Shown piece by piece: positions 49,130 through 58,542 of a stretch of DNA of 64,000 nt. How positions within the stretch are numbered: the stretch's first letter is position 1; every line of letters begins with the position of its first letter. The notes under the pieces were generated by a model. The model searched no databases. It worked only from the letters and a program-made list of their open reading frames with translations, and was not told the origin of the DNA. The position numbers were made by a program, and so were the translations under genes. Source of the stretch: Symbiodinium natans (Eukaryota; Sar; Dinophyceae; Suessiales; Symbiodiniaceae); assembly GCA_905221605.1 (NCBI GenBank), contig CAJNDS010002576.1, positions 62,001-126,000 of the forward strand, written 5' to 3'.

Positions 49130-52100
49130 TCAATGTCCATCATGTCGGCGTAGCAGAGCATCATTGAAAGGTCTACGGTAGTACAAGGGGTAGCGCTCCA
49201 AACAAAACGAACAAACCTGGTACTCCGTCACGCGCGACCGGACTTCCCTCATTCCACGGCAGTGGAACAAGTGCACCTTTTCTCCACGTTCAGACTTGTA
49301 GAAGACACCTGTGAAGAGCTCGAAGTCGTACTCGGGGCTCTGCCTCGTACGAGGCGGATCGGGCACTTGGCCCACTTGTGTTTCCTCGGCAACCGCCGTG
49401 GTTGTCCGAGCTGGCTCCACATTTTCCACCAATCGTGTAGTTGGCGCAGTAGCTGACGACGACGATGACATAGCCACAGGGGAGCCCTGACTCACAGGAG
49501 GCGAGGACTGCACCTCTTCCGCCCGCAATCCCATCAGCTCCTCTTGAAGGGCTCTCGTTGTCTGATCTCGGATTCGCAGAAGTCTCCGGGCCCTTCGGAC
49601 TGTAGCCTCATCACTACCACAGCATCTTCCAAGGCACCACTTCATCACCTCCCAGATTCCAATCATCGCCACACCACAAAGCACCATCAAGCCATAGAAC
49701 TCGATTCCAGCGTCGTAGGGCAAAGGGTCCTTCTTAGGCTGCTGGGGCAGCTCTGCTCCCTGCGTGCCCTTTACCAAGGCACATACCACCAACATCATCA
49801 TGATCCTCATCTGGTTGAAGCGAACCTCCGACTCCGGCACCTTGATCCCATTCAGGATCACCTCCTTCGGGCCCTCCAGGAACTCTCCAACTGTCATCAT
49901 CTTCCAAAGAACACGAAGATCACGCAGTCGTGGTGCAGGAACTGCCTTCGTTCCCATGTCCGCCGCCTGCACCTCCCCCGGGGAGTGCTTCAGCTCCAGA
50001 CGCCCCGACGCTGTCTCCTGACGCAGGAATCGCGCCCGTATCCTAAGGTGACGTGTCTTCCAGCTTCCTGGGGAACTTGACGCGAGCCCCAGTGCCGCCA
50101 GGTTGTCGATCAACATGGTGACGTCCACCTTCGGATGAATCTCCTTGATCCACTCCTTGATGCTCATGGCTTGCTGGTAGGCATTGATGACCTCATACAA
50201 CTCCGCCTCCGCCACCGAGAGAGATATCACGGGTTGTCGCGCCATTCTCCAAGCCACAAACCCTCCATGCAACATCGTCGCAGCACATCCGAAGCTGCGT
50301 CCGCCTCCCGGCGCATAGCTGGCGTCTGAATAAGCCAGCACAGTCGGTCCTGTGCCATCGTAGGTCAAGCCGAGGTCCACGGTGTCACGAAGATAGCGCA
50401 ACACCATGCGCCCCAGTTTCAGCGCAGCCTCAGGACATCGGGTAGCGGCACTGCATACATGAGCCACAGCAAAGCTCACGTCAGGTCGAGTACGCATACT
50501 GAGCCATAACAGCTCTCCAGCCAGTTTCTGAGCAGCATGCACCGCCGAAGGATCCGGTTCTGCCTCCTCGGCTCCATCCTCCGGCTCGGGGACCTGCGGC
50601 ATTGCCTCCCGGGTTGCAGGTACCAACGACGGAGTCCACGTTTCCACACCATGCTCACGCAAGAGATCTCCAATGTAGCCCCCTTGGCACACGTGATAGG
50701 CGATCCCTCCGTCCTTCATCTTGCTGCGTATCTCCATTCCCAGGTAGCGCACAGGGTCCTTTCCCACAAACTCCAGCGGACTGCATTTCCATCCAGCGCC
50801 CTCCTCCTCAGTTCCATTCACCAGCCATGAGTACATCTCCTCGATGTGGGCCCGCTTGCCGAGGAACAACACGTCATCGACATAAACCACCATCATCGCG
50901 ATGGTCTCCTGTGGATCATCCACCGGATGCAAACGCCACACCGACTCGTCCGTTTCAAGCTGCGTGAACTTCATGTCGCGCCCATCCACCGTCAGGCGGG
51001 CGTTGCGAATCCGCCTGTCCCGAAAGATTCCCCACAGACGAGGAGCCTCTCGCAAGCCATACAAGACTCGATCCACCTTGTACGCTGTTCCCGGGGGCAC
51101 CACACCAGCTTCCACCAGAATCTTCGGAGCCGTCACCGCGTATTGCGTAGCACTCTCCGTCATCGGTGTCAAGGTGAAGGCGCTGTTAATGTCCGTTCCA
51201 GCTGCTTCCCAGTTTCGACTCGCCGCAGTCGCCAGTGAACATCTCACACTCTCGGCCTTTGCATTCGCGGTGTAGAGCTCCATGGTGTCACCATCCTTGA
51301 CAAAATTCCCGCATATTACGAAACGGGTTTTCCGTTTGTATTTGCTCTGATGCGCATCCTCCGGCGGCTTCACCGTAAACACAGTTTTGCCCGGCACCAA
51401 GATCAACTCACCCGCTTCAGATTGCCGCTTTGCCTGAGACAAAGGTATTGGTCTCAAAGTCCCGGATGTCTCCAGCGTCGCGACCTCCTTCTTCATGCTC
51501 GGCACCCAGTCGGTCAAGTGCTCTCTTACCTCCTGCAGGCTGACATTGTGCACCACTTCCAAGGGCCCTTCAAGTCCTTGCAGCAGCTGCTCCACATTCT
51601 GGGTCACCGCTTCCTCCACCGAAACCTTGTTCACACGCAGCATTTTCAAGCGAACTTCATCCACATGAGCTTGGTTGTCCTGCATGAGATAGAGCTCCAT
51701 GTAGGCGACGGTCTCTTCCAGGTTGTCGATGACGGTCTTCACATGCTCATCCACAATGCCCGTCTGCCTCTCTTGTCTTTCCCATATCTCCCTTTCTTCC
51801 TCCAGCAGTTCTCGTGCCCATAGAAGTCGTTCTTGTACTCTTTCACGAACATGGTCCTGGACGGGGAACGTTGGTGTTGCGCTCAATTCACCCTCGCCTC
51901 CATCCCCTTCACGCACAAACTTCATTGTCCAGTGCACTCCCAGCTCCACATGTCCCCCGGGTACATGAACACTTTCTTTCCAACCACCACCCTTCTCGAT
52001 GTCGTTCCCCTGCAATACTTTCTGCTGCGGCTCCTGAACATCGTCTTCCTCCTCCTCATCTGCCCCAACAGGCACCATGAAACCCATGTCCCGCAAGAGG

Positions 52101-55100
52101 TTGTAGTTCTCAGATCCCACATTCTTGAACTTCCTTGGAACGTAGCCCACCACGGTGACTCGGGTTCCTGTCCATGGCATCGTCGCGTGCCACCTGTGAG
52201 CCCACAAGGCCTGGATCTTTCCCTTCACATCCATGGTTCTTCCACGCACCAATCCCCTGGTTGTTGCCCTGTACACATCCAGCGCCGTGTTTTCTTCCAG
52301 GTACGTCTGCTCCCACACTTCTCCTCCAGAAAAGTCACCCATGCCGTACACCGAATTCGCGAACTCTCGCTCGTTGTGTAGGTCACGATGAGGTAGTAGC
52401 TCCTGGTTCACGTTCACGACGATGGTTCCGAAAGGCATTGGCTCCTTCATCTTGTTCCTGAGAAAGGTCGTGAGGAAACGGGTGACCTTGGGGAACTTGG
52501 TCGTGTTGGTTTGCACGCCCCAGACTCCTCCGTGGACGTAGGCCCCCGTGCTCCAACTCCCACACCAATCAAAGTCCTGTGTCCCCCTCCTTTTCGGACC
52601 ACTTGTCAACCGAAGTGCTCGGACGATCTCCAACGCATCCTCGTCTTCGTACTTGTTATATTCAAGTTTGTCGTGGGCCCTTTGCTCCGCAATCTCTTCT
52701 TCTCCATCTTCTTGCCCTTCTTGTAGCACACGTACTCCCGGGCCATCTGGATCTTCCAATCGCCTCTTTCCACGAACTCGCCGTCCTGGATCTACGCGAT
52801 CGGCCACCCATGAATCATCTCCACCAGAGGGTACTTCATCATCTCGAACCACTCTCATGTGCAGCGTTCTGTGCCAGGTTCCATCCGCCAGTTCAAGTAC
52901 ATGCCCTTCACGCACATCATCGGCCGGACCCAGGTACACTGCCTCCTCCCATCTTGGGTCGAAAGGCCCCACATCCTTTTTTGTCTTCACCATCACTTGG
53001 GACCCGAACTGAATCGGCGTCATTGTTTTTCCAAGCTGACGAGTGTTGTGGGCTGCACACGCATGCTTCATTGCACAGGGCCAGTACTTCTTGTTCAAGC
53101 CGGAAGCCGTGAGCAACACACGCGCCCTAGCCTTCAGCCACTTCACCTGGTTCTCCGCCATGGCATTCTGCGTCGGGGCCAAACCTTCAGTGTAAGTCTG
53201 GTAGATGTCCCGCTCCCGGCACCACCTTCGCAGTTGCTTAGTCCTGAACTCACGTGCCCTGTCAGAGTGTATCCTGGCCAGTGGAAATCCATTGGCCCTG
53301 AGGTAGATGTAAAGGTCTTGGACTGCCGCGAGGATGTCCGCACCCTTGTGTTTGGCGAGAGGAACCGCGAACCTGAGGACCTGGAATTCTTGTGGTTTGT
53401 TTAGGTCCCCCACCAATCTCTTCCACTCCTCCTCATGGTCCTTGTCCTCCTTCCTTTCCACCTCCTCTTCAGCTGCTTCTGGTTCAGGACCTTCCTCATC
53501 CACCTCCTCCTGGCCCAGGTACTCATCGATGTCATCAGGGATCGGCATGTCCTTGGAGACCACATCAAAGGCCTTCGGGAACACATAGGTAGCTGCCAAA
53601 ACGAACTTGTACTTGTTGGCCCTCCCGTTGTCGTTCCGCTCGTCTATTCCCTTTTCTGCAAACGCGCCACCAATGTCCAGGCTCAAGACGTAGGCGTCCC
53701 TGTGAAGCACTCTTCTCGCCGGTCGCCCCGTTCCCGCCGCCGACAAACACACCGAGCAATCTCTCCTAAATGGCCAATGCCCCGCTTCAACGTGACGCCG
53801 CCATTCTTCCAGCTGCTTCGGAGTGAAGGTGTTCATCGCCACAGAAATTTCGCCTCTCCATGCCCATCTTCGGATCCCCTTCGCCAGTGCTTCTCGTAGT
53901 CCCGGAGCCCAAACAGCCATGTCCTTCGAATTCCCAGGTTCCGGCCATTCACGTCTCGTGTCCTTCAAGCCACTGAGCTCGTCCAACTCCATGGTAGTGA
54001 GCAACCCCGTTGGCTTCCTCTGAGGATGCCCAAGTGCGCCCTGGTCAAACCGGTACATGTTCATGCCGTTGTTTTTCAAGTGCTCGACCAACTTCGTTCT
54101 CCAAAACGACGCACACTTCTCCATGACCTCATTGGACACTGCCCCGGGTTGCAAGAACTCGCGCGGATCGTCAGGGTGCTCCATGCCGAACGCCACTGCC
54201 GGACCCCTATCCCTTCTCGGGTAACACATGTCCAAGCCTGCTTCTGCAACCAGCCACAGCCACACCATGCGCAAGATCAGGTTGTTGTCGCCTCTCACCA
54301 GTGCCTCTTCATCCCTTGTCAGTTGCCCAGGAAGACCCCAGAGATGTTGCGCCGACCTCACCGGCCGTGGTGCATTGTTACGCCCCTGCAGTTCGCGATG
54401 TCGTAGAAGGGAAAAGGTCCTGCAAGGTGGTCCCCCCACAATGGCATGTATCTTCCCCTGTGAGGCCGCCCACAAGAGCAGCGCGAAGATGCCGCCATTG
54501 GTTGCGATGTCCCACGATTTGGACTGGGTAAGGTCAATCTCCAGCACTTCTGCCATAGATGCCTCACGTGTTTCACCTCGTGGACCCTGAACCCTGCACC
54601 CAGTCAAGGTCTTGATCGGATCTGAGGATTCCCCTTTCCCGGAGAACAAGTGCACAATCCATCGGCGGCTTGCCCACAAAGATCTCCGTCTTGCGCGATT
54701 CAATGGGAGCGACTTCATCAACTTCCAGGCTTCCTCGTTGCTCTGCGGGATTTTCTCGAAGATCCGGATCTTGTCCTCAAACGGCACGTCTGACATGAAC
54801 TCCGCACTCAGAACGGCTCGCAGACCATCAGAAGGATCCCCCGTTACGACGTAGTCCTTCAAGAAATCCGCCCAGTTCCTTCCCTCATGCGACCTTGCCA
54901 CCTTGATCGAAGTCTCCAGCTCCTGCATGGTCCTCAGCGCCTCATCGGCCTTGGTGCCCTCCAACTCCGCAATGAGCCTCAGAGCATCACACTCTCGGAC
55001 TTCCGGGCACGACGACCGCGTGTAGACTTGTACTTCAGGTCGGCTAGGGTGTCTCAATCTGCATCCGCGCGCGTTCCAGACGAACTCATACCCCAGCTGT

Positions 55101-56692
55101 CTAACAAGGGTTCCAAGGGGCACAATTGGTTGAGCTTGGTTGTCCCCCAAGATCGTTCCCTTGTCCGACTGAGGCAACTCAATCTTGGTGTCCCCGGCCA
55201 GCGCAACTTCCACCTTCGCGGCCTTCTTCTTCTCCTCCACAGTGCCCGGTCGTAGTGCATGAGTGGCCCCACTATCCAACAGCCCCATTTTGCTAACTGT
55301 TGGCAACGTTCCAAGGGCCTGAGCTCTTCGCACCTCCTCACTCTCAGCCGAGGTGATACGCATCACCTTCATCGTGGCGCTGTGCTCCATCAAGGACTTG
55401 ACCATTCTCTGCGCATTCTCCAACATCTGCTGCATGTCCATAGGCGTGCCAGGTATGGGGTCATCTAGCGCAGATCTCGTTGCCATAGGAGTCGACGCCA
55501 CCGTACTCGCCTCCGATATCACCGTGGCCACATCATCCGCCTTGATCGTCTTCTGGGTCTCGGGTTGCATCGGCTTCGCCTGCATTTGCGCCGCCGTTGG
55601 AGTTGTAGGTGTAGATGCCGTCACAGTCGTGGTAGTACCTTCTGTCGGCCTTGTGGGACACGCCTTCGATTGATGGCCCTTCCCACCACAGTTCCAGCAC
55701 CGTTCTCTCTTTGCATCCCGGTCCGGCCAACTATGGACAAACCGGCATCCCTTTCCACGTCTACACCCACCATCCGTAACACCAAAAAACTTGCAAGGCT
55801 TTTGAGATCCAGCACTGTCTCCCTTGGGTTGGTTGTTGGCTGCCCCACCTGCAAGACCCTTCAGTCTGGCCTGAGGACTGTTAGGCGTGGTCGATGGCGA
55901 GTTGTTGCCCGGCACCCCTTTTGGTTTTCTGGAGGCCAGCTGCTCAAACTCCGCCAGGAGAGCCTTATGCACCGCCTTCACGTTGTCCTCCACCGGCACG
56001 AAGTCGACCTTCAGTTGGTAGCGGACCAGGTTCATACGAAAGGCCACCTCATGGTGGTCCAACAGCGGCTTCTTCACCAAGACGTCGATACCTCGAAGTA
56101 GCACCGACGGGTCTGGTATCACCACCCCCAAATCCTTTGCCCTCTGGAAGTACCTCCACCACAAGCGCAGACCATCCACAGCCTCAGCTGCAGTACTTGT
56201 CGCTGGCGGCGACTCCAAGTGGCGCAGCAAAGAACTCTTCTCCATCGCAGATCCCGGGCGATACAGCACCATCAAGCGGCTCAAAATTTCCAGCGAAGAT
56301 CTCACTCTCGACGCCACAAGTTCCCGCCTGATGTCCTCAGGCGTCGACGCCAACAAGAGCGTGGCCGCCCTCCGATCAACGCGCTGCCACCTCGCCTCCT
56401 GCAGCACAGGGGAAGCCAGGGGTGCCAGGTTGAGCCGATTGAAGTGATCTGCCTTCTGGTAGGAATCATAGTACGCCTTGGCACAGTCCTTTACTTCCTG
56501 CCACCATTCCGCCGACGAAGTTGAGAGGTCTCCCATAGCGTGCTCCAGGCAGTGGAGCCAGTCCCCAAAGTCCACGCTAGCACTATCACTCAAGGCGGGA
56601 AGCATCGGAATGTCCCCCACCGGCTTGTGCACGTCTTCAGTCCTTTGGGACTTCGTAATCACCCGCTCCAAACCCTCCAACAGCCTGCTCAT
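49130..56692 (-). CDS. Copia Gag-Pol polyprotein, 2520 aa
   Basis: Gag helices (to about 270) lead to a CCCH finger (C300 onward) and a CCHC knuckle, CWNCGGKGHQSKAC (about 333). Protease is LLDSGATH (D473). Residues about 670-930 are DNA-methyltransferase-like: HLFSGKGE near 680, GGPPCRTFS with C757, GMEHPDDP, and GHPQRKPTGLL. Integrase has D1006, D1144 and E1180 (35 residues between the last two), with an acidic insertion between the first two. RT shows GTDINSAFTLTP, VLYGLREAPRLWG and VVYVDDVLF (YVDD 1937-1940). RNase H has AYSDASYAPGG (about 2123) and SVAEAELYEV. The roughly 300-residue tail carries two hydrophobic segments (MRIMMMLVVCALV and FYGLMVLCGVAMIGI) and a Cys/His-containing end. 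The frame is intact. Confidence 0.9.
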   Translation of the reverse strand: MSRLLEGLERVITKSQRTEDVHKPVGDIPMLPALSDSASVDFGDWLHCLEHAMGDLSTSSAEWWQEVKDCAKAYYDSYQKADHFNRLNLAPLASPVLQEARWQRVDRRAATLLLASTPEDIRRELVASRVRSSLEILSRLMVLYRPGSAMEKSSLLRHLESPPATSTAAEAVDGLRLWWRYFQRAKDLGVVIPDPSVLLRGIDVLVKKPLLDHHEVAFRMNLVRYQLKVDFVPVEDNVKAVHKALLAEFEQLASRKPKGVPGNNSPSTTPNSPQARLKGLAGGAANNQPKGDSAGSQKPCKFFGVTDGGCRRGKGCRFVHSWPDRDAKRERCWNCGGKGHQSKACPTRPTEGTTTTVTASTPTTPTAAQMQAKPMQPETQKTIKADDVATVISEASTVASTPMATRSALDDPIPGTPMDMQQMLENAQRMVKSLMEHSATMKVMRITSAESEEVRRAQALGTLPTVSKMGLLDSGATHALRPGTVEEKKKAAKVEVALAGDTKIELPQSDKGTILGDNQAQPIVPLGTLVRQLGYEFVWNARGCRLRHPSRPEVQVYTRSSCPEVRECDALRLIAELEGTKADEALRTMQELETSIKVARSHEGRNWADFLKDYVVTGDPSDGLRAVLSAEFMSDVPFEDKIRIFEKIPQSNEEAWKLMKSLPLNRARRRSLWASRRWIVHLFSGKGESSDPIKTLTGCRVQGPRGETREASMAEVLEIDLTQSKSWDIATNGGIFALLLWAASQGKIHAIVGGPPCRTFSLLRHRELQGRNNAPRPVRSAQHLWGLPGQLTRDEEALVRGDNNLILRMVWLWLVAEAGLDMCYPRRDRGPAVAFGMEHPDDPREFLQPGAVSNEVMEKCASFWRTKLVEHLKNNGMNMYRFDQGALGHPQRKPTGLLTTMELDELSGLKDTRREWPEPGNSKDMAVWAPGLREALAKGIRRWAWRGEISVAMNTFTPKQLEEWRRHVEAGHWPFRRDCSVCLSAAGTGRPARRVLHRDAYVLSLDIGGAFAEKGIDERNDNGRANKYKFVLAATYVFPKAFDVVSKDMPIPDDIDEYLGQEEVDEEGPEPEAAEEEVERKEDKDHEEEWKRLVGDLNKPQEFQVLRFAVPLAKHKGADILAAVQDLYIYLRANGFPLARIHSDRAREFRTKQLRRWCRERDIYQTYTEGLAPTQNAMAENQVKWLKARARVLLTASGLNKKYWPCAMKHACAAHNTRQLGKTMTPIQFGSQVMVKTKKDVGPFDPRWEEAVYLGPADDVREGHVLELADGTWHRTLHMRVVRDDEVPSGGDDSWVADRVDPGRRVRGKRRLEDPDGPGVRVLQEGQEDGEEEIAEQRAHDKLEYNKYEDEDALEIVRALRLTSGPKRRGTQDFDWCGSWSTGAYVHGGVWGVQTNTTKFPKVTRFLTTFLRNKMKEPMPFGTIVVNVNQELLPHRDLHNEREFANSVYGMGDFSGGEVWEQTYLEENTALDVYRATTRGLVRGRTMDVKGKIQALWAHRWHATMPWTGTRVTVVGYVPRKFKNVGSENYNLLRDMGFMVPVGADEEEEDDVQEPQQKVLQGNDIEKGGGWKESVHVPGGHVELGVHWTMKFVREGDGGEGELSATPTFPVQDHVRERVQERLLWARELLEEEREIWERQERQTGIVDEHVKTVIDNLEETVAYMELYLMQDNQAHVDEVRLKMLRVNKVSVEEAVTQNVEQLLQGLEGPLEVVHNVSLQEVREHLTDWVPSMKKEVATLETSGTLRPIPLSQAKRQSEAGELILVPGKTVFTVKPPEDAHQSKYKRKTRFVICGNFVKDGDTMELYTANAKAESVRCSLATAASRNWEAAGTDINSAFTLTPMTESATQYAVTAPKILVEAGVVPPGTAYKVDRVLYGLREAPRLWGIFRDRRIRNARLTVDGRDMKFTQLETDESVWRLHPVDDPQETIAMMVVYVDDVLFLGKRAHIEEMYSWLVNGTEEEGAGWKCSPLEFVGKDPVRYLGMEIRSKMKDGGIAYHVCQGGYIGDLLREHGVETWTPSLVPATREAMPQVPEPEDGAEEAEPDPSAVHAAQKLAGELLWLSMRTRPDVSFAVAHVCSAATRCPEAALKLGRMVLRYLRDTVDLGLTYDGTGPTVLAYSDASYAPGGGRSFGCAATMLHGGFVAWRMARQPVISLSVAEAELYEVINAYQQAMSIKEWIKEIHPKVDVTMLIDNLAALGLASSSPGSWKTRHLRIRARFLRQETASGRLELKHSPGEVQAADMGTKAVPAPRLRDLRVLWKMMTVGEFLEGPKEVILNGIKVPESEVRFNQMRIMMMLVVCALVKGTQGAELPQQPKKDPLPYDAGIEFYGLMVLCGVAMIGIWEVMKWCLGRCCGSDEATVRRARRLLRIRDQTTRALQEELMGLRAEEVQSSPPVSQGSPVAMSSSSSATAPTTRLVENVEPARTTTAVAEETQVGQVPDPPRTRQSPEYDFELFTGVFYKSERGEKVHLFHCRGMREVRSRVTEYQVCSFCLERYPLYYRRPFNDALLRRHDGH

Positions 56693-58299
56693 GGGATCAC
56701 CTCCAGGACCAATTGACGGCTGTTGCCTTTCTCCTCCCGACCCGGCGGCGCTTCTGCAGATGCCCCAGCGGGCGGTTGTCTTGCTTGCACAGCACCTCCT
56801 GATTGACTAAGGTGCCCTCCCAGAACTTGTGGTGGACCTCGTGGATAGACCAACGGCTGCTCTTGACCTCCTGCTGCGTCACTCTGACCAGATGGCATAA
56901 AGCCAAAACGACCTCCTGCTGCGTCACTCTGACCATTCAAAAAACGACCAGGTAGCGGACCAGGATTGCCTCGGGATTCGGTGGAAGCTCCTTGCTGAAC
57001 TGGACGTAAACCATCTAAACTTCCCCCAGGTAGCGGACCAGGATTGCCTCGAGATTCGGTGGAAGCTCCTTGTTGAACTGGAGGTAGCGGACCAGGATTG
57101 CCTTGAGATTCGGGGAAAGCTCCTTGCTGAACTGGAGGTAGCGGACCAGGATTGCCTTGAGATTCGGGGAAAGCTCCTTGTTGAACTGGATGTAGCGCAC
57201 CAGGATTGCCTCGTGGCCCAAGTTGGCTTGACGGACCCGGCAAGGCCCCCACCAGACCATTCCACAGGTGTTGGCCCCATCCCTGCCCAGGACGAGACCT
57301 TGCTGCATGTGGCCACTGCCCTTCTCCCATGCGTTCTCGCTCCAATTGCATCCTTCCCATCTCTTCTCTCAAGCTACTTGCTTCCCTTTTCGACTCCTCC
57401 AACTCCCTCATCATCCCTTGCAGTTGTCCTTGTAGCTGCTGACGCACTTCTTCCTTCACCGCTTCATAGGTGCTTCCTCCAGAACTGCCACCACCATCCA
57501 TAGGCCTCGGTCCCACCCCGGTGGCACCATACAGCAGTGGAGCCCGCTGCTCCATTGCCCTCATCTGTTGCCTCTGCTCATCATCAAACAAAGGCGTCCT
57601 CGATGCCTCATCCCGTTCCCCATGCGACATAGGTGACTCCAACGCCCTCTGCGATCTCGACGGTCTCGTCACAGGCGACGGAAAGGGACTCGGCATCCAC
57701 TCCGGGGGTGTCACCTGCTGTGACTGCCCCATAGCCTGGAAGAAAGCTCCCAGGCGAGAAACCCAGGTCGGCATCGCACCACGCGGTTGTGCCTCTCTTC
57801 CCATCGGACTGCCTTGCGCATTCCAGCTGAAACCTCCAGGTTGTTGATGCCCTCCACTATTCAGGCCATCACGCAGCATGCCCATGTCCCCAGCTTCACC
57901 GGCCGGCTCCACCTCCCTCGTCATTGAGGTTGAGGCCACCACAGCTTGCATGCCACCTGCAACCACCGCTCCAGAGGCTAGCGCCAAGGCCTGAACTCTT
58001 GCCACTTGACCACTTGTACCATGCCCAGAGTCCATGCTATCTCCAGAAACCATTGCTCCATCCACACTTCCAGCCACACCAGTGCCGCCAGCTTCCAGTG
58101 CACCATCCGGCCTTACGGCCTCCGGTTGGGCTCCATGAGCCTCTCCACCATCCAAAGCTGGTCTTACGACCCCCGGTTGGCCCCTCTCGGGCCCCGCAGC
58201 TGTTGTTGTCATTCTCGGCGAAGTAGGGCGAGCACCACTTGGGCTCATAACCTCCTGGACGGAGGTCCCAGGAGGCATGGAGTCTGAGGGGTTGGCCAT
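56689..58299 (-). CDS. Copia upstream ORF: Gln/Pro/Gly-rich leader protein, 536 aa
   Basis: ATG at 58299 lies inside the 5' LTR. The stop overlaps the Gag-Pol start as ATGA (56689-56692), which suits termination-reinitiation. Low-complexity sequence rich in Gly, Gln, Pro, Ser and Met; a Glu/Arg/Leu/Gln-rich coiled-coil segment in the middle; then tandem 18-residue repeats around NPGPLPPVQQGAFPESQG, and further repeats with GQSDAAGG. No enzymatic motif. By position it is a Gag-like or accessory structural protein. Confidence 0.6.
   Translation of the reverse strand: MANPSDSMPPGTSVQEVMSPSGARPTSPRMTTTAAGPERGQPGVVRPALDGGEAHGAQPEAVRPDGALEAGGTGVAGSVDGAMVSGDSMDSGHGTSGQVARVQALALASGAVVAGGMQAVVASTSMTREVEPAGEAGDMGMLRDGLNSGGHQQPGGFSWNAQGSPMGREAQPRGAMPTWVSRLGAFFQAMGQSQQVTPPEWMPSPFPSPVTRPSRSQRALESPMSHGERDEASRTPLFDDEQRQQMRAMEQRAPLLYGATGVGPRPMDGGGSSGGSTYEAVKEEVRQQLQGQLQGMMRELEESKREASSLREEMGRMQLERERMGEGQWPHAARSRPGQGWGQHLWNGLVGALPGPSSQLGPRGNPGALHPVQQGAFPESQGNPGPLPPVQQGAFPESQGNPGPLPPVQQGASTESRGNPGPLPGGSLDGLRPVQQGASTESRGNPGPLPGRFLNGQSDAAGGRFGFMPSGQSDAAGGQEQPLVYPRGPPQVLGGHLSQSGGAVQARQPPAGASAEAPPGREEKGNSRQLVLEVIP
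56850..57240 (-). repeat. 54-bp tandem repeats coding for 18-residue units
   Basis: Successive units start GAGGTAGCGGACC in the plus-strand listing (57081 and 57135 are exactly 54 apart). Further diverged units extend to both sides. The reading frame is preserved because the period is a multiple of three. Confidence 0.8.
58239..58252 (-). promoter_or_regulatory. Primer-binding site, initiator tRNA-Met anticodon arm
   Basis: In element orientation GGTTATGAGCCCAA, starting three bases after the LTR terminal CA. Its complement, TTGGGCTCATAACC, reads as a tRNA anticodon arm with the CAU anticodon, as in yeast initiator tRNA. Confidence 0.7.
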
Positions 58300-58542
58300 G
58301 GCTTGTAGAGCTCACTCGAATTTCCCTTTTCCACAACAGCAACGACACGAAATCCTTGGTCTTACTCGTTCAGGTGCTATACCTGCGATGCCTGGTACAT
58401 GTAAAAACTGCGTCTGCGTGCCCACACCGGGCCATGTGTTTCCTTGCCCTTCACGGGCCTCGTTGTTGCCCTTCACCGGGCTTGGACCGCTTGACAGCGA
58501 CATGCACCCTCTTCTTCCCGGAAAAACGTGAGCACACCAGCA
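58256..58542 (-). repeat. 5' LTR of the copia element
   Basis: 287 bp. Contains the start codon of the upstream ORF at 58299. The outer flank is TTTAGGG repeats with no duplication of the other flank. Confidence 0.88.

Larger units (their letters stand above)
48791..58542 (-). mobile_element. Ty1/copia LTR retrotransposon, 9,752 bp
   Basis: Direct repeats 48791-49077 and 58256-58542 (287 bp each) differ at about five positions, all clustered near the 3' end of the LTR. In element orientation they begin TGCTGGTGTG and end CCA. Next to the 5' LTR is GGTTATGAGCCC, complementary to the anticodon arm of initiator tRNA-Met, a primer mode known from Drosophila copia. The purine tract GGCGAGGAGGAG abuts the 3' LTR. 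Two ORFs overlap by ATGA. Order: Gag, CCCH and CCHC fingers, protease, methyltransferase-like module, integrase, RT, RNase H, membrane-anchored tail. No target duplication is visible; both flanks are telomere-like repeats. Confidence 0.9.
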
